Assembly: GCF_014193585.1 (NCBI RefSeq)
Contig: NZ_BLXY01000004.1
Location: 1 to 64,000, forward strand
Direction: 5' to 3'
Length of the DNA: 64,000 bases
Source of the DNA: Geomonas paludis
Lineage (GTDB): Bacteria > Desulfobacterota > Desulfuromonadia > Geobacterales > Geobacteraceae
Shown: positions 41,825-52,897 of the stretch, in pieces
Position numbering within the stretch: the first letter of the stretch is position 1
How the letters are laid out: each line of letters begins with the position of its first letter
Program-made: the position numbers and the translations under genes
The notes under the pieces: generated by a model
The model's input: the letters and a program-made list of their open reading frames with translations, nothing else
What the model was told of the DNA's origin: nothing
Database searches by the model: none

Positions 41825-41863
41825 CAAGATAAGGAGCCACGGGGTGTGGCGGCGGAGGTCCCG

Positions 41864-42025
41864 ATGAAAAAGAAAGACAATGCACGCTATCACGTACTCT
41901 CGGTGCGGGTCAGCCGCGAGGAGCGCGAGACCATCGAGAAGATATCCAAAGAGGTCAACATGAAGGTGTCCGACCTGATGCGGGAGGCCCTGCAGGACGT
42001 GGTCCCCTGGCAGAGCGCGTCGTAG
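41864..42025 (+). CDS. Small ribbon-helix-helix-like protein between sucD and nifJ
   Basis: 53 aa starting MKKKDNARYHVLSVRVSREE, then a helix-turn-helix-like pair (RETIEKISKEVNMKVSDLMR, EALQDVV). A short beta strand followed by two helices, with VRVS...E and K.S.LMREA, is the pattern of Arc/MetJ/CopG ribbon-helix-helix DNA-binding proteins. GGAGG lies 6 nt before the ATG. An in-frame GTG at 41846, with AAGGAG 9 nt upstream, would give 59 aa. It sits 39 bp after sucD and 50 bp before nifJ, so it is likely co-transcribed. No toxin partner is nearby; a regulator of this cluster is a guess. Confidence 0.7.
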   Translation: MKKKDNARYHVLSVRVSREERETIEKISKEVNMKVSDLMREALQDVVPWQSAS

Positions 42026-42075
42026 GCAGGCCGCCGCAACAGCATTCACCGATTCAAGTAAAGAGGAGCGAGAGC

Positions 42076-45660
<3,585 letters not shown>

Positions 45661-45673
45661 CGGCAAGTGACGT

Positions 45674-45738
45674 CCCCCCCCCCTCCCTTGACGGGCCTGC
45701 GCGCCGAAGCGCTTCGTCCCGCGAAGGCGGGAGGGGGG
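45674..45738. repeat. Repeat family D, copy 1
   Basis: A unit of about 60 bp, CCCTCCCTTGACGGGCCTGC followed by GCGCCGAAGCGCTTCGTCCC and GCGAAGGCGGGAGGGGG, lies 13 bp after nifJ. A near-identical copy is at 57696-57754. The CCCTCCC and GGGAGGG ends pair, with an inner TCCCGCGAAGGCGGGA hairpin. Confidence 0.8.
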
Positions 45739-45780
45739 ATTATGGGCAATGCTTCACAACTGCAGGACGAGACAACCAAT

Positions 45781-45810
45781 AAGGGCCGGGGATACTTCCC
45801 CGGCCCTTTC
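45781..45810 (+). terminator. Terminator downstream of nifJ
   Basis: AAGGGCCGGGG pairs with CCCCGGCCCTT around a 6-nt loop, then TTC. Confidence 0.8.
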
Positions 45811-45889
45811 TCGTGCCCGGGCGCCTGCGCCCCGTAGTCGGAAGGGGAGGCACCGGGTTTATGAGAAGATGAGGCGCGGCAAAAGAAAA

Positions 45890-45917
45890 TTGACAAATGC
45901 CGCCACATGCATATTAT
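45890..45917 (+). promoter_or_regulatory. Promoter of the DUF4124-peptidase operon
   Basis: A perfect TTGACA and TATTAT are separated by 16 bp, with transcription expected near 45924 and the start codon at 45959. Confidence 0.65.
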
Positions 45918-45958
45918 CTTCAGCCTTGAACTGCAGATCTTGCCATTCCGGAGGGCAC

Positions 45959-46543
45959 ATGCGACGCACGACGATGGTTGCCACGGTTTTTCTCCTTGCC
46001 GCACCCGCACTTGTTTTGGGCGGCACCTACCAGTGGCGCGACGACGCCGGCACCGTTCACTTCACCGACGATTCGGACCGGATCCCGGACAAGTACCTGA
46101 AGCGTGCCAAGGAGGTGGATGGCACGCCTGCTGCGAAGCCCGCGGCAAACGCGCCGAAGCAGGAGGCGTCCCCGACAGCGTCGACAGTGAAGGGGGGCGC
46201 GATAGTTCCCGTAGACCAAAAGAGCGTGCAGCGGGAGCGGCTTGGCGCCGAACTGGCCCAACTCCGGGGGGGACTGCAGGGGAAGAAACAGGAGCTGCAG
46301 CGGCTGCATCACCGGTGGATGGTGCTCAAGGGGCGGACGCCGTCCGTGGAAGAGGCCAAGAAGTTCCAGAAAGAGCTCGCCGAGGGGAAGACCACCGACG
46401 CGAACAATCCTTACGTCAGCAAGAACCGCGTCTTTTCTACGGCCGGGGCCGCACGTGTCGCCTATGCCAAGAAGCTGGCGGAAGTGCGCGAGGACGAGGC
46501 GCGGGTGCAGCAGCTGGAGCGGGAACTCGAGGCACTTAAGTGA
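45959..46543 (+). CDS. DUF4124 domain periplasmic protein
   Basis: 194 aa. A signal peptide (about 1-19) leads to a DUF4124 domain (about 20-50: GGTYQWRDDAGTVHFTDDSD), a Pro/Ala linker and two coiled-coil helices (about 82-115 and 160-194). DUF4124 proteins are periplasmic and poorly characterised; some are linked to cell-wall or pilus functions. GGAGGG is 4 nt before the ATG. The stop overlaps the GTG start of the peptidase gene. Confidence 0.8.
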   Translation: MRRTTMVATVFLLAAPALVLGGTYQWRDDAGTVHFTDDSDRIPDKYLKRAKEVDGTPAAKPAANAPKQEASPTASTVKGGAIVPVDQKSVQRERLGAELAQLRGGLQGKKQELQRLHHRWMVLKGRTPSVEEAKKFQKELAEGKTTDANNPYVSKNRVFSTAGAARVAYAKKLAEVREDEARVQQLERELEALK

Positions 46544-47475
46544 AATCCGTCTCCGCAGCGGGGAAGGGTGGGGCACTCCCTGCGGTCTCCAGGGACCGCA
46601 TCGAGCAGCACCTGAAGTTCCTGGAGGGGGTCCGACATCCGGTGGCGGCTCCCGCCGCGCTGCAGCGTGCCTGCACCTACCTGGAAGACACCCTGCGCGC
46701 CTTGGGCTACGCCGTGGACCTGCACGGATTTGCGGATGGCGGGGAGCACTACCACAACGTGGTCGCCACCAGGCTGGGGACGCGCCGGCCGGAAAAACGG
46801 GTCCTGGTGCTGGCACATTTCGACACCGTGGCCGGTTCACCGGGGGCGGACGACAACGCAAGCGGTGTCGCGCTGCTCCTGGAGCTGGCCACCATTTTCA
46901 AGGAGTGGCGGCCGGAACTGACGCTGCAGTTCGTCGGGGTGAACCTGGAGGAGAACCCGGGCCTGGAGGAGAGCGGGGCCGGTCTCAGGGGAAGCAGTGC
47001 GCTAGCCGCATTGGCAGCGGCACAGGGGTGGGAGATCGAAGCCGTGGTGGTCCTGGAATCGGTGGCCTTCGCCGGCACTTCCGTGCCGCAAGGCGCTCCC
47101 GCAGGGGTGCCGCTGCAGGTACCCCCGCACGGGGACTTTCTGGCCGTGATCGGGAACGAGGTGTCGCAGGGGCTGGTGACGCGCTTTGCGCTGGCCGTCG
47201 AGAGCTTCCAGATCGCCCTCCCGGTGGTCCCCCTGGTGGTGCCGGGCAACGGCGAGCTCCTCCCCGATACCCGCAGGTCCGACCATGCACCCTTCTGGGA
47301 TGCCGGCTACCCCGCCATCATGCTCACCGACACCACCAACTTCCGCAACCCCCACTATCACCACCCCAGCGACACCGTCGACACCCTCAACCTCTCCTTT
47401 GCACTCCGCGTCTGCCAGGCTACTGCTGCATTTCTACTCGGCCTCACCGGTTGGGAAGGCGAAGCTCCACGCTGA
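46540..47475 (+). CDS. M28-family zinc aminopeptidase-like protein
   Basis: 311 aa. Expected dinuclear-zinc ligands and catalytic residues are present: His in LVLAHFDTV, Asp in GADDNASGV, the Glu pair in NLEENPG, Asp in TRRSDHAPF and His in HYHHPSDT. No signal peptide is obvious, so a cytoplasmic peptidase or amidohydrolase is possible. The GTG start overlaps the previous stop (GTGA). Its last 32 bp overlap the end of the convergent CHAD gene. Confidence 0.85.
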   Translation: MKSVSAAGKGGALPAVSRDRIEQHLKFLEGVRHPVAAPAALQRACTYLEDTLRALGYAVDLHGFADGGEHYHNVVATRLGTRRPEKRVLVLAHFDTVAGSPGADDNASGVALLLELATIFKEWRPELTLQFVGVNLEENPGLEESGAGLRGSSALAALAAAQGWEIEAVVVLESVAFAGTSVPQGAPAGVPLQVPPHGDFLAVIGNEVSQGLVTRFALAVESFQIALPVVPLVVPGNGELLPDTRRSDHAPFWDAGYPAIMLTDTTNFRNPHYHHPSDTVDTLNLSFALRVCQATAAFLLGLTGWEGEAPR

Positions 47476-48394
47476 CCTGGCTCGCCAGGGGCGCGATAGG
47501 CTGCTCGTGGCGCGCTTGCTCAAAACTGGCGTAGAGCTCTGTGCGGCGCTGTGCCAGTACCTGCAGCAACTCCTCCCGTCCCGTTCCCGGCGCCACGCGT
47601 TCCTGCACCATCTCCGCGAAAACGTCCAAATCATGCAGTTTGCCCAGCAGGTCCTGATAGCGCTTGAGGACCCGACGCAGCTGGTCGGAAGGGGACAGGC
47701 ACCCGGCGGAGCCGGTCCCCTCCAGCAGCGGGGCCAGGATCTCCAGCCGGTAGCGCAGTTTCTTGAAGGCGATGCGGAGCCGGTGCTGCGCCACCGCGTC
47801 CTCTTCGTGTAGCGCGGCCGGGAAGAGTTCCTCGACCAGCTTGACCCGCTCCTCCAGCGCCCCTGCAGCATAGGGGCCTATTCCCATGAAGGGATCGACC
47901 TCATGCGGCTTGAAGGGGTTTAGCTGTTCCGCCAATCCCGCCAATTCCACTTCGAGTTTCCCCGCTCCGAAGCGGGCCAGCGACCGGGTCACTGCTTTTT
48001 GGGTTGCTTCCCGCTCCTTGGACAGTGTGCGCAGCAGATCATCGGTCGCAGCCGGGGCAGCACCGGGTTCCGCTTCAGTGAGGCCGGAGAAAAACACCAA
48101 CGCCTCGTCGACGTTGCGCAATTCTCCCAGCAGGATGGTGAGCCTTTTCACCCTGCGTGACAGCCTCGCCACCTTTTTCTCCGGCAACAGGGGGGCAAAG
48201 AGCGCCAGCCCCTCGCGCAGGCGGCGCGAGGCGACGCGCAGGTCGTGCACCTCGTCCAGGTCGAACCCGCGCAGTGTGGCGCGCCAGTGGGCGAAGAATT
48301 CCTGCTGCAACATGGCAAGGAGGTGCGAAGCGGCAAACCACAGGCGTGCCGGGCGGAGTTGCGGGGAAGAAGTGCGTTCGGCGGGTGTACTCAT
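47444..48394 (-). CDS. CHAD domain protein carrying an in-frame repeat-A insertion
   Basis: 316 aa. CHAD domains are helical, rich in conserved His and Arg, and bind polyphosphate. Both half signatures are here: EVHDLRVASRRLREGLALF and HRLRIAFKKLRYRLEILAPL, followed by RYQDLLGKLHDLDVF. Between APLL and the RYQDLLG helix lies EGTGSAGCLSPSD, encoded by repeat family A at 47688-47723, absent from a normal CHAD. No CYTH domain is attached. I start at ATG 48394 with GGTG upstream; ATG 48418 would add eight residues. Confidence 0.88.
   Translation of the reverse strand: MSTPAERTSSPQLRPARLWFAASHLLAMLQQEFFAHWRATLRGFDLDEVHDLRVASRRLREGLALFAPLLPEKKVARLSRRVKRLTILLGELRNVDEALVFFSGLTEAEPGAAPAATDDLLRTLSKEREATQKAVTRSLARFGAGKLEVELAGLAEQLNPFKPHEVDPFMGIGPYAAGALEERVKLVEELFPAALHEEDAVAQHRLRIAFKKLRYRLEILAPLLEGTGSAGCLSPSDQLRRVLKRYQDLLGKLHDLDVFAEMVQERVAPGTGREELLQVLAQRRTELYASFEQARHEQPIAPLASQVSVELRLPNR
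47688..47723. repeat. Repeat family A, copy 6, inside the CHAD coding sequence
   Basis: GGGGACAGGCACCCGGCGGA followed by GCCGGTCCCC matches the intergenic copies, with two C/G changes that keep the palindrome. It is read in frame as about 12 residues of the CHAD protein (residues about 224-236). Confidence 0.85.
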
Positions 48395-48493
48395 AGCCTT
48401 CACCAGGACTGACAGCATTATAGCATGAACTCAATGAAGGATATCACTGCTGGTATTCAGGCAAGGCAGTAAACGCGCGCGCATACTTCGATG

Positions 48494-48520
48494 CCAGGGA
48501 GCGCAGGCTACGCCCCCTGG
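48494..48520 (-). terminator. Hairpin after the 54-aa gene
   Basis: CCAGGG and CCCTGG with inner GCG/CGC pairs form a stem 12 bp past the small gene stop on the minus strand. The T-tract is missing, so termination is uncertain. Confidence 0.4.
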
Positions 48521-48531
48521 ATCTAACGCCG

Positions 48532-48696
48532 TCAGTGAGGCTTGTGGATGGAGATGAGGAATTCCATTACTGCGAGGAGGTTGGTGAGTCTTCTGAACAG
48601 GATGTTCTTTTCCCGCAGGTCCTTCGTGGTCTGGAACTTTGCCATCAGTAGTTGGTATTGCTCGTGGGCCAGGTCAAAAGGTTTCATCTTTTTCAA
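48532..48696 (-). CDS. Small helical protein, 54 aa, with its own strong promoter
   Basis: TTG 48696 is preceded by AAAGGAGA with 8-nt spacing; translation gives (M)KKMKPFDLAHEQYQLLMAK then FQTTKDLREKNILFRRLTNL and LAVMEFLISIHKPH. An internal ATG at 48687 is an alternative. The amphipathic, fully helical pattern and a near-consensus promoter (48734-48762) support a real gene. I do not recognise it. It is divergent from the gene at 48881. Confidence 0.65.
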   Translation of the reverse strand: MKKMKPFDLAHEQYQLLMAKFQTTKDLREKNILFRRLTNLLAVMEFLISIHKPH

Positions 48697-48733
48697 CGTA
48701 CCGCTCTCCTTTGTGCGAATTTTAGATTAGACG

Positions 48734-48762
48734 TTTATAACTATAACGAATTAATCTGTCAA
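48734..48762 (-). promoter_or_regulatory. Near-consensus sigma-70 promoter of the 54-aa gene
   Basis: On the minus strand TTGACA (48757-48762) and TATAAA (48734-48739) are spaced exactly 17 bp. The predicted start of transcription is near 48727, 31 nt before the start codon. Confidence 0.8.
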
Positions 48763-48818
48763 GCGATGGAGGCGAAAAAAACCGGGTATAGCGACAGTGG
48801 AAAAAAATCCATCTGAAA

Positions 48819-48846
48819 TTGGTAAAAATTAATGATGTGCTATAGT
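48819..48846 (+). promoter_or_regulatory. Candidate promoter of the Lys/Gly-rich exported protein gene
   Basis: TTGGTA and TATAGT are separated by 16 bp, 35 nt before the start codon. Confidence 0.5.
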
Positions 48847-48880
48847 GTGTCGGTTGTTTATCAAACTCGGGAGGCTCGTC

Positions 48881-49273
48881 ATGAAAAGAGTATTGACCAC
48901 CATCGTAACCGCGCTAGTTGCCGTATCTTTCGCTGGAATGGTCTGGGCGGCAGACACGACCGGAACCGGTTCGGGTTCCTCGGGGGGGCAGGGGACCGGC
49001 ATGCCGACCGGCGCCCAGAGCGACCAGGGGAGTGCGGAAACGGCCAAGCCCAAGACCAAGACCAAGAAGAAAAGAAAGAAAAGCAGCAGGAAGACCAGGA
49101 AGCACACCAGGAAAAGCACGGGCACCGGTGTCACCGGCACCCAGCCTAACTACGGCACCCCGGCCCTGGGAGGCCCTAGCGGCACCGGTGGCATGGGCGG
49201 TACCGGCGGCGGCACTGGTGGCGGTACCGGCGGTTCGGGCACTGGCGGCGGGACCGGCGGCGGCGGATATTAA
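48881..49273 (+). CDS. Exported Lys-rich and Gly/Thr-rich low-complexity protein
   Basis: 130 aa. A signal peptide is cleaved after VWA (about residue 24). Then come a Gly/Ser/Thr stretch, a strongly basic block (KPKTKTKKKRKKSSRKTRKH, about 59-78) and a Gly-rich GTGG-repeat tail ending GGGGY. No fold is expected; it may bind nucleic acid, polysaccharide or the cell surface. GGGAGG lies before ATG 48881; the frame opens earlier at 48845 without a good site. Confidence 0.7.
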   Translation: MKRVLTTIVTALVAVSFAGMVWAADTTGTGSGSSGGQGTGMPTGAQSDQGSAETAKPKTKTKKKRKKSSRKTRKHTRKSTGTGVTGTQPNYGTPALGGPSGTGGMGGTGGGTGGGTGGSGTGGGTGGGGY

Positions 49274-49297
49274 TTATTTGGCAGCAGTGAAGCTCAG

Positions 49298-49325
49298 GGC
49301 CGCACCGAAAGGTGCGGCCTTTTTC
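49298..49325 (+). terminator. Terminator after the Lys/Gly-rich gene
   Basis: GGCCGCACC pairs with GGTGCGGCC around a GAAA tetraloop, followed by TTTTTC. Confidence 0.92.
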
Positions 49326-49384
49326 TTGCGCCACACGTCCCCAGGGGTGCGACCAGGAGCAGTCGCACCGCATTTCGAAGGTGG

Positions 49385-49402
49385 GTGGGGCAAATGCCCC
49401 AC
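49385..49402. promoter_or_regulatory. Palindromic GTGGGGCA-AA-TGCCCCAC site
   Basis: A palindrome of 18 bp lies about 150 bp upstream of the sigma-54-like promoter of the parvulin gene. The half site GGGGCAAATG recurs in the regulatory region at 52430-52740. A binding site for the sigma-54 regulator at 50689-52185 is inferred. A second small stem (TGCGAC...GTCGCA) is just upstream, and nothing else is seen in 49326-49552. Confidence 0.45.
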
Positions 49403-49552
49403 TTGCTTTTCGCCTTGGGTGAAGGTCCACCTGGCCCAGCACCGTCGCCGCAGTCACCATAGCAGTGAAACGCATGCAACTCTCACTAATTACCTGCACC
49501 AGGCCCCACTGCGGTAGCGGGTGACACGTCGGGTCTTCGGTTTCGTCGCCTG

Positions 49553-49569
49553 CGGGTATGGCTCTTGCT
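49553..49569 (+). promoter_or_regulatory. Sigma-54-like promoter of the parvulin gene
   Basis: CGGGTATGGCTCTTGCT has GG and GC spaced 10 bp and a perfect TTGCT. The -24 element is GGGTAT rather than TGGCAC, so this is a moderate match. It is 55 nt upstream of the start codon. Confidence 0.5.
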
Positions 49570-49623
49570 GTGACAACGCTGCCCATTCATGCATTGCATC
49601 ACATTTCATAAAAGGAGATTTCC

Positions 49624-50592
49624 ATGTCTGCGTTGAAGAATTGGATCCCGGCCGCGGTGGCCGCCCTGACCCTGTGCGCGCTCCCGGGGTGCTCGGAGAA
49701 GGGGCCGACCGGCGCCCCCGTCGTCAAAGTGAACGGAACCACCATCACCAAGCCGGAACTGGACCGCGCCGTGAAGACCCTGCTGGCGCAAAACCGGGTC
49801 AGCCAGACCCTGCCGCCGGAGCAGATGAAGAAGGCAGCCGACGCCGCCCTCGAGCAGCTGACATCGGCGGAACTCCTGTACCAGGAGGGGAAGAAGCTGG
49901 AGATAAAGAACCTGGACCAGATGGTCGACCAGCAGTACCAGAAAAACCGCGCCGCTTTCCCCAGCAAGGAGGAGTATGAAAAAGCGCTGAAGGCTACCGG
50001 AATGACCGAGGCAGAGGTGCGGGAGTCGATGCGCAAGGAGATCGTGGTCAACTACTTCGTGGACAAGCAGTTCTCGGCCAAGGCCACCTGCTCGGACCAG
50101 GAGGCCAGGAAGTTCTACGACGACAACAAGGCCAAGCTGTTCCAGAAGGGGGAGCGCCTGCAGGCGAGCCACATCCTGGTGAGCGTGGACCAGAAGGGGA
50201 GCGCCGAGGAGAAGAACAAGGCCCGTGCCAAGGCGGAAGCGCTGCTGAAAAGGGTGCAAAAGGGAGAGGACTTCGCCGCGGTGGCCAAGGCGGAGTCGAC
50301 CTGTCCCAGCCGCGTCAAGGGGGGAGAGTTGGGCATCTTCGGCAAGGGGCAGATGACCCCTCCCTTCGAGCAGGCGGCCTTCGCCCTCAAGCCGGGCCAG
50401 ATCAGCAAGGTGGTGGAGACGGAGTTCGGTTACCACATCATCAAGCTGCAGGAGCGCATCGCTCCCTCCACCGACCGCTTCGAGGACGTCAAGTTCCAGA
50501 TCGTGCAGTACCTGAAGATGGAGCAGACGCGCAAGGCCGTGGCCGCTTTCCTGACCGAACTGCGCCACAAGGCGAAGATCGAGAAGGTGTAA
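49624..50592 (+). CDS. Parvulin-type peptidyl-prolyl isomerase lipoprotein
   Basis: 322 aa. A lipobox (ALPGC, Cys about 23) gives membrane anchoring. A SurA-like N-terminal helical chaperone region (about 35-170) is followed by a rotamase domain (about 178-275: LQASHILVSVD, GGELGIFGKGQMTPPFEQAAF, VVETEFGYHIIKL). It should help fold exported proteins, possibly the multiheme cytochromes common in this group. AAAGGAG is 7 nt before the ATG. Confidence 0.9.
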   Translation: MSALKNWIPAAVAALTLCALPGCSEKGPTGAPVVKVNGTTITKPELDRAVKTLLAQNRVSQTLPPEQMKKAADAALEQLTSAELLYQEGKKLEIKNLDQMVDQQYQKNRAAFPSKEEYEKALKATGMTEAEVRESMRKEIVVNYFVDKQFSAKATCSDQEARKFYDDNKAKLFQKGERLQASHILVSVDQKGSAEEKNKARAKAEALLKRVQKGEDFAAVAKAESTCPSRVKGGELGIFGKGQMTPPFEQAAFALKPGQISKVVETEFGYHIIKLQERIAPSTDRFEDVKFQIVQYLKMEQTRKAVAAFLTELRHKAKIEKV

Positions 50593-50613
50593 GCGCAGGT
50601 CTGCAGACGCAGC

Positions 50614-50650
50614 ACGGCCCGGGGGGAAGTTCCCTCCGGGCCGTTTTATT
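50614..50650 (+). terminator. Terminator after the parvulin gene
   Basis: ACGGCCCGG and CCGGGCCGT enclose a 13-nt loop, followed by TTTTATTTT. Confidence 0.85.
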
Positions 50651-50688
50651 TTGTTCAACCGGGAATTCCGGGGAAATGTTCCAGGCTC

Positions 50689-52185
50689 TCAGGCCCACCT
50701 AAGGCTGTCGGCGGAAGCCAGGGGTGCGCTGCTGCCGCTTACCGGCGCCTCGCACCCGTCGGGCTCCCCTTCCTTCCCCGAGTCGGAAAGGCCGAACTTC
50801 TTCATCCGGTAGCGCAGGGTATCCCGGCTCGTCTTCAGGAACTTGGCGGCCTTGGACTGGTTCCCCCCGGATTTCTTCAACGCCAGCTGGATCAGCATCT
50901 TTTCCAGTTCTTCCAGCGAGATGCCGGTGGAAGGGAGCACGATGTGCTCGCCGGCGAAGTCGGTGCTGATCACGCCCGAGGCCTCGGGGTCGAGCGGCGT
51001 CACCTTGCTCTGCTTGATCTCCGGGCTCAGGAATTCCGGGGTCAGTACCTTGCCCTGTTCCAGCATCATGAGGCGTTCCACGCAATTGCGCAGCTCGCGA
51101 ACGTTGCCGGGCCAGTCGTACCTGGTCAGGTATTCCAGGGTCTCCGGCGCCGCATGGGTCACGGTTCTGCCGTACTCCTCGTTCAGGGTCTCGATGAAGT
51201 ACTGCACCAGCGACTCGATGTCCTCCTTGCGGTCCCTGAGCCTGGGCAGGCAGATGTTCATCACGTTGAGCCGGAAAAAGAGGTCGCCGCGGAACTTCCC
51301 TTCCTTGACCATCTTGGGAAGGTCCTGGTGGGTAGCGGTGATGATGCGCACGTTGGCTTCCACGTCTTCCTGCCCGCCAAGCCTCCTGAAGCGCTTGGTC
51401 TCGGTCGCCTTGAGGATCTTGGCCTGCATCTGGTAGGGCATGTCCCCGATCTCGTCCAGGAACACCGACCCCCCCTCTGCCAGCTCGAAGACCCCCTTCT
51501 GGCGCCGGGAAGCGTCGGTGTAGGCCCCTTTTTCGTGGCCGAAGAGCTCGTTTTCCAGCAGGTTCTCAGGGATCGAGGCGCAGTTGACCTCGATGAAGGG
51601 GGCGTCGGCCCGGGCGCTGTGGTAGTGGATGGCCTTGGCGACCAGCTCTTTCCCGGTTCCGCTCTCGCCGGTGATCAGAACCGTCTTGGCGTCGGCATCG
51701 GCGCAGATCTTGATCATCTTGAAGACCTCGATCATCTTGTGGCTGTTGCCCACCATCTTCTCGTGGTCCGACTTCCTGCGCAGCTCGTTTCTGAAGTAGT
51801 CGACCTCCTTCTTGAGCCGTCGCTTCTCGAAGGCCCGCTCCACCACGTGCTTGACCGCCTCCAGGTTGAACGGTTTGCCGAAGTAGTCCTCCGCGCCGTC
51901 CTGCAGCGCCTGCACCGCGGAGTCCGCGTTGGCGTAAGCGGTGATCATGATGACGTACAGGTCGTCGTTGGCGGCCTTGAAGCGCTTCAAGAGTTCCAGG
52001 CCGCTGGTGTCGGGAAGGCAGATGTCCAGCATGACCAGGTCCGGCTTGAAGCTCTCGAATTTCTGCATGGCCTCTGCACCGGACGCCGCCGTGTCCACCT
52101 CGTAACCGTCCTTTTTAAGACTGGCGGCGAGGGACCAGGAGATCAGCTTTTCGTCGTCGACGACCAAGATCCTGTTTTTACTCAT
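50689..52185 (-). CDS. Sigma-54-dependent response regulator (GAYTDA variant)
   Basis: 498 aa. The receiver domain has Asp54 in MLDICLPD. The AAA+ domain (about 140-375) has GESGTGKE and SVFLDEIGD; the sigma-54 contact loop reads GAYTDA, with Asp in place of the second Gly of GAFTGA. The Fis-type helix-turn-helix (about 438-475: GGNQSKAAKFLKTSRDTLRY) is followed by a 25-residue Ser-rich tail. ATG 52185 has GGAAGGAA upstream. It is divergent from the Sel1 and kinase genes, which have a sigma-54 promoter, so the kinase at 53434 is the likely partner. Confidence 0.92.
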   Translation of the reverse strand: MSKNRILVVDDEKLISWSLAASLKKDGYEVDTAASGAEAMQKFESFKPDLVMLDICLPDTSGLELLKRFKAANDDLYVIMITAYANADSAVQALQDGAEDYFGKPFNLEAVKHVVERAFEKRRLKKEVDYFRNELRRKSDHEKMVGNSHKMIEVFKMIKICADADAKTVLITGESGTGKELVAKAIHYHSARADAPFIEVNCASIPENLLENELFGHEKGAYTDASRRQKGVFELAEGGSVFLDEIGDMPYQMQAKILKATETKRFRRLGGQEDVEANVRIITATHQDLPKMVKEGKFRGDLFFRLNVMNICLPRLRDRKEDIESLVQYFIETLNEEYGRTVTHAAPETLEYLTRYDWPGNVRELRNCVERLMMLEQGKVLTPEFLSPEIKQSKVTPLDPEASGVISTDFAGEHIVLPSTGISLEELEKMLIQLALKKSGGNQSKAAKFLKTSRDTLRYRMKKFGLSDSGKEGEPDGCEAPVSGSSAPLASADSLRWA

Positions 52186-52429
52186 GGTGAACGTTCCTTC
52201 CTGGACCTGCTGCGGGAGAGTCCGCACTTTCTCGGTAGGCTGAGACCGGTGTCGGCCAAGACCCGGGGAGGCTCCCCGTGCCGGTCAGCAGGCGGCTGAA
52301 CTTTATCATGTATTTAATAATTTGTGTATTGTTTTTTTGGAATATATCGCCCGGCCACGGCAGCCCGGGCTATTATCACTGCAGCACACCCCGGGGCCCC
52401 TCACCCACTTTTGCTGGGTTATTTCACCC

Positions 52430-52740
52430 AGTTTTGAGGCATTTCCCCCACCGGTTGGGCTGCCGCGGCAGAATCCGCGCATTTTGCGGGGCCTCGTCAC
52501 TTTTTTCTCCCGCTTGCGTGATTTGACGCAGGCCAATGGGGCTTTTCCAACACTTTGCCCACTCAGGACGCGACCCAGCCCCCGACCTGTGCCTTTCCGG
52601 CATCGGGGGGGCTGGCCGGGAGTGCATGGGGCAAATGACCAACTTCCGGCGTCTTAGCGCGCTGCCGGTGCGGCTTCAAGGGGGGGAGGCGGTTTGTTTC
52701 CCTTTTTCCCACCGGCCAATGCGCCATCAGGGCAAATGAA
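52430..52740. promoter_or_regulatory. Regulatory gap with repeated GGGCAAATG-type motifs
   Basis: The 712-bp gap 52186-52897 has no convincing ORF. ATGGGGCAAATG (52626-52637) and CAGGGCAAATG (52728-52738) match the palindrome half site at 49385, and GGCATTTCCCCCA (52438-52450) resembles its complement. CTGGGT and ACCCAG (52415-52432) form another inverted repeat. These could be enhancer sites for the adjacent sigma-54 regulator. Confidence 0.4.
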
Positions 52741-52844
52741 GCTAGCAGGATGCGTGCCGAGCCTCAGGCGCGCTGACGCCCGCTCCCCTCCGGTCCCGCC
52801 GTCCCCCCCCGCTCCGTGGCGCGCTGCCACCAGCATTGCACCAT

Positions 52845-52861
52845 CTGGCAAGTAATATGCA
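52845..52861 (+). promoter_or_regulatory. Sigma-54 promoter of the Sel1-kinase operon
   Basis: CTGGCAAGTAATATGCA has a near-consensus -24 (CTGGCA) and ATGCA at -12, with GG and GC spaced 10 bp. It is 37 nt upstream of the Sel1 gene start. Confidence 0.7.
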
Positions 52862-52897
52862 TAAGGAAAAACGAATTTAACATGAAAGGAAGTTGTC

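Noticed and set aside
52306..52740. Short ORFs in the gap between the sigma-54 regulator and the Sel1 gene
   Set aside because: They exist on both strands of a GC-rich regulatory region, lack ribosome sites and have odd composition.
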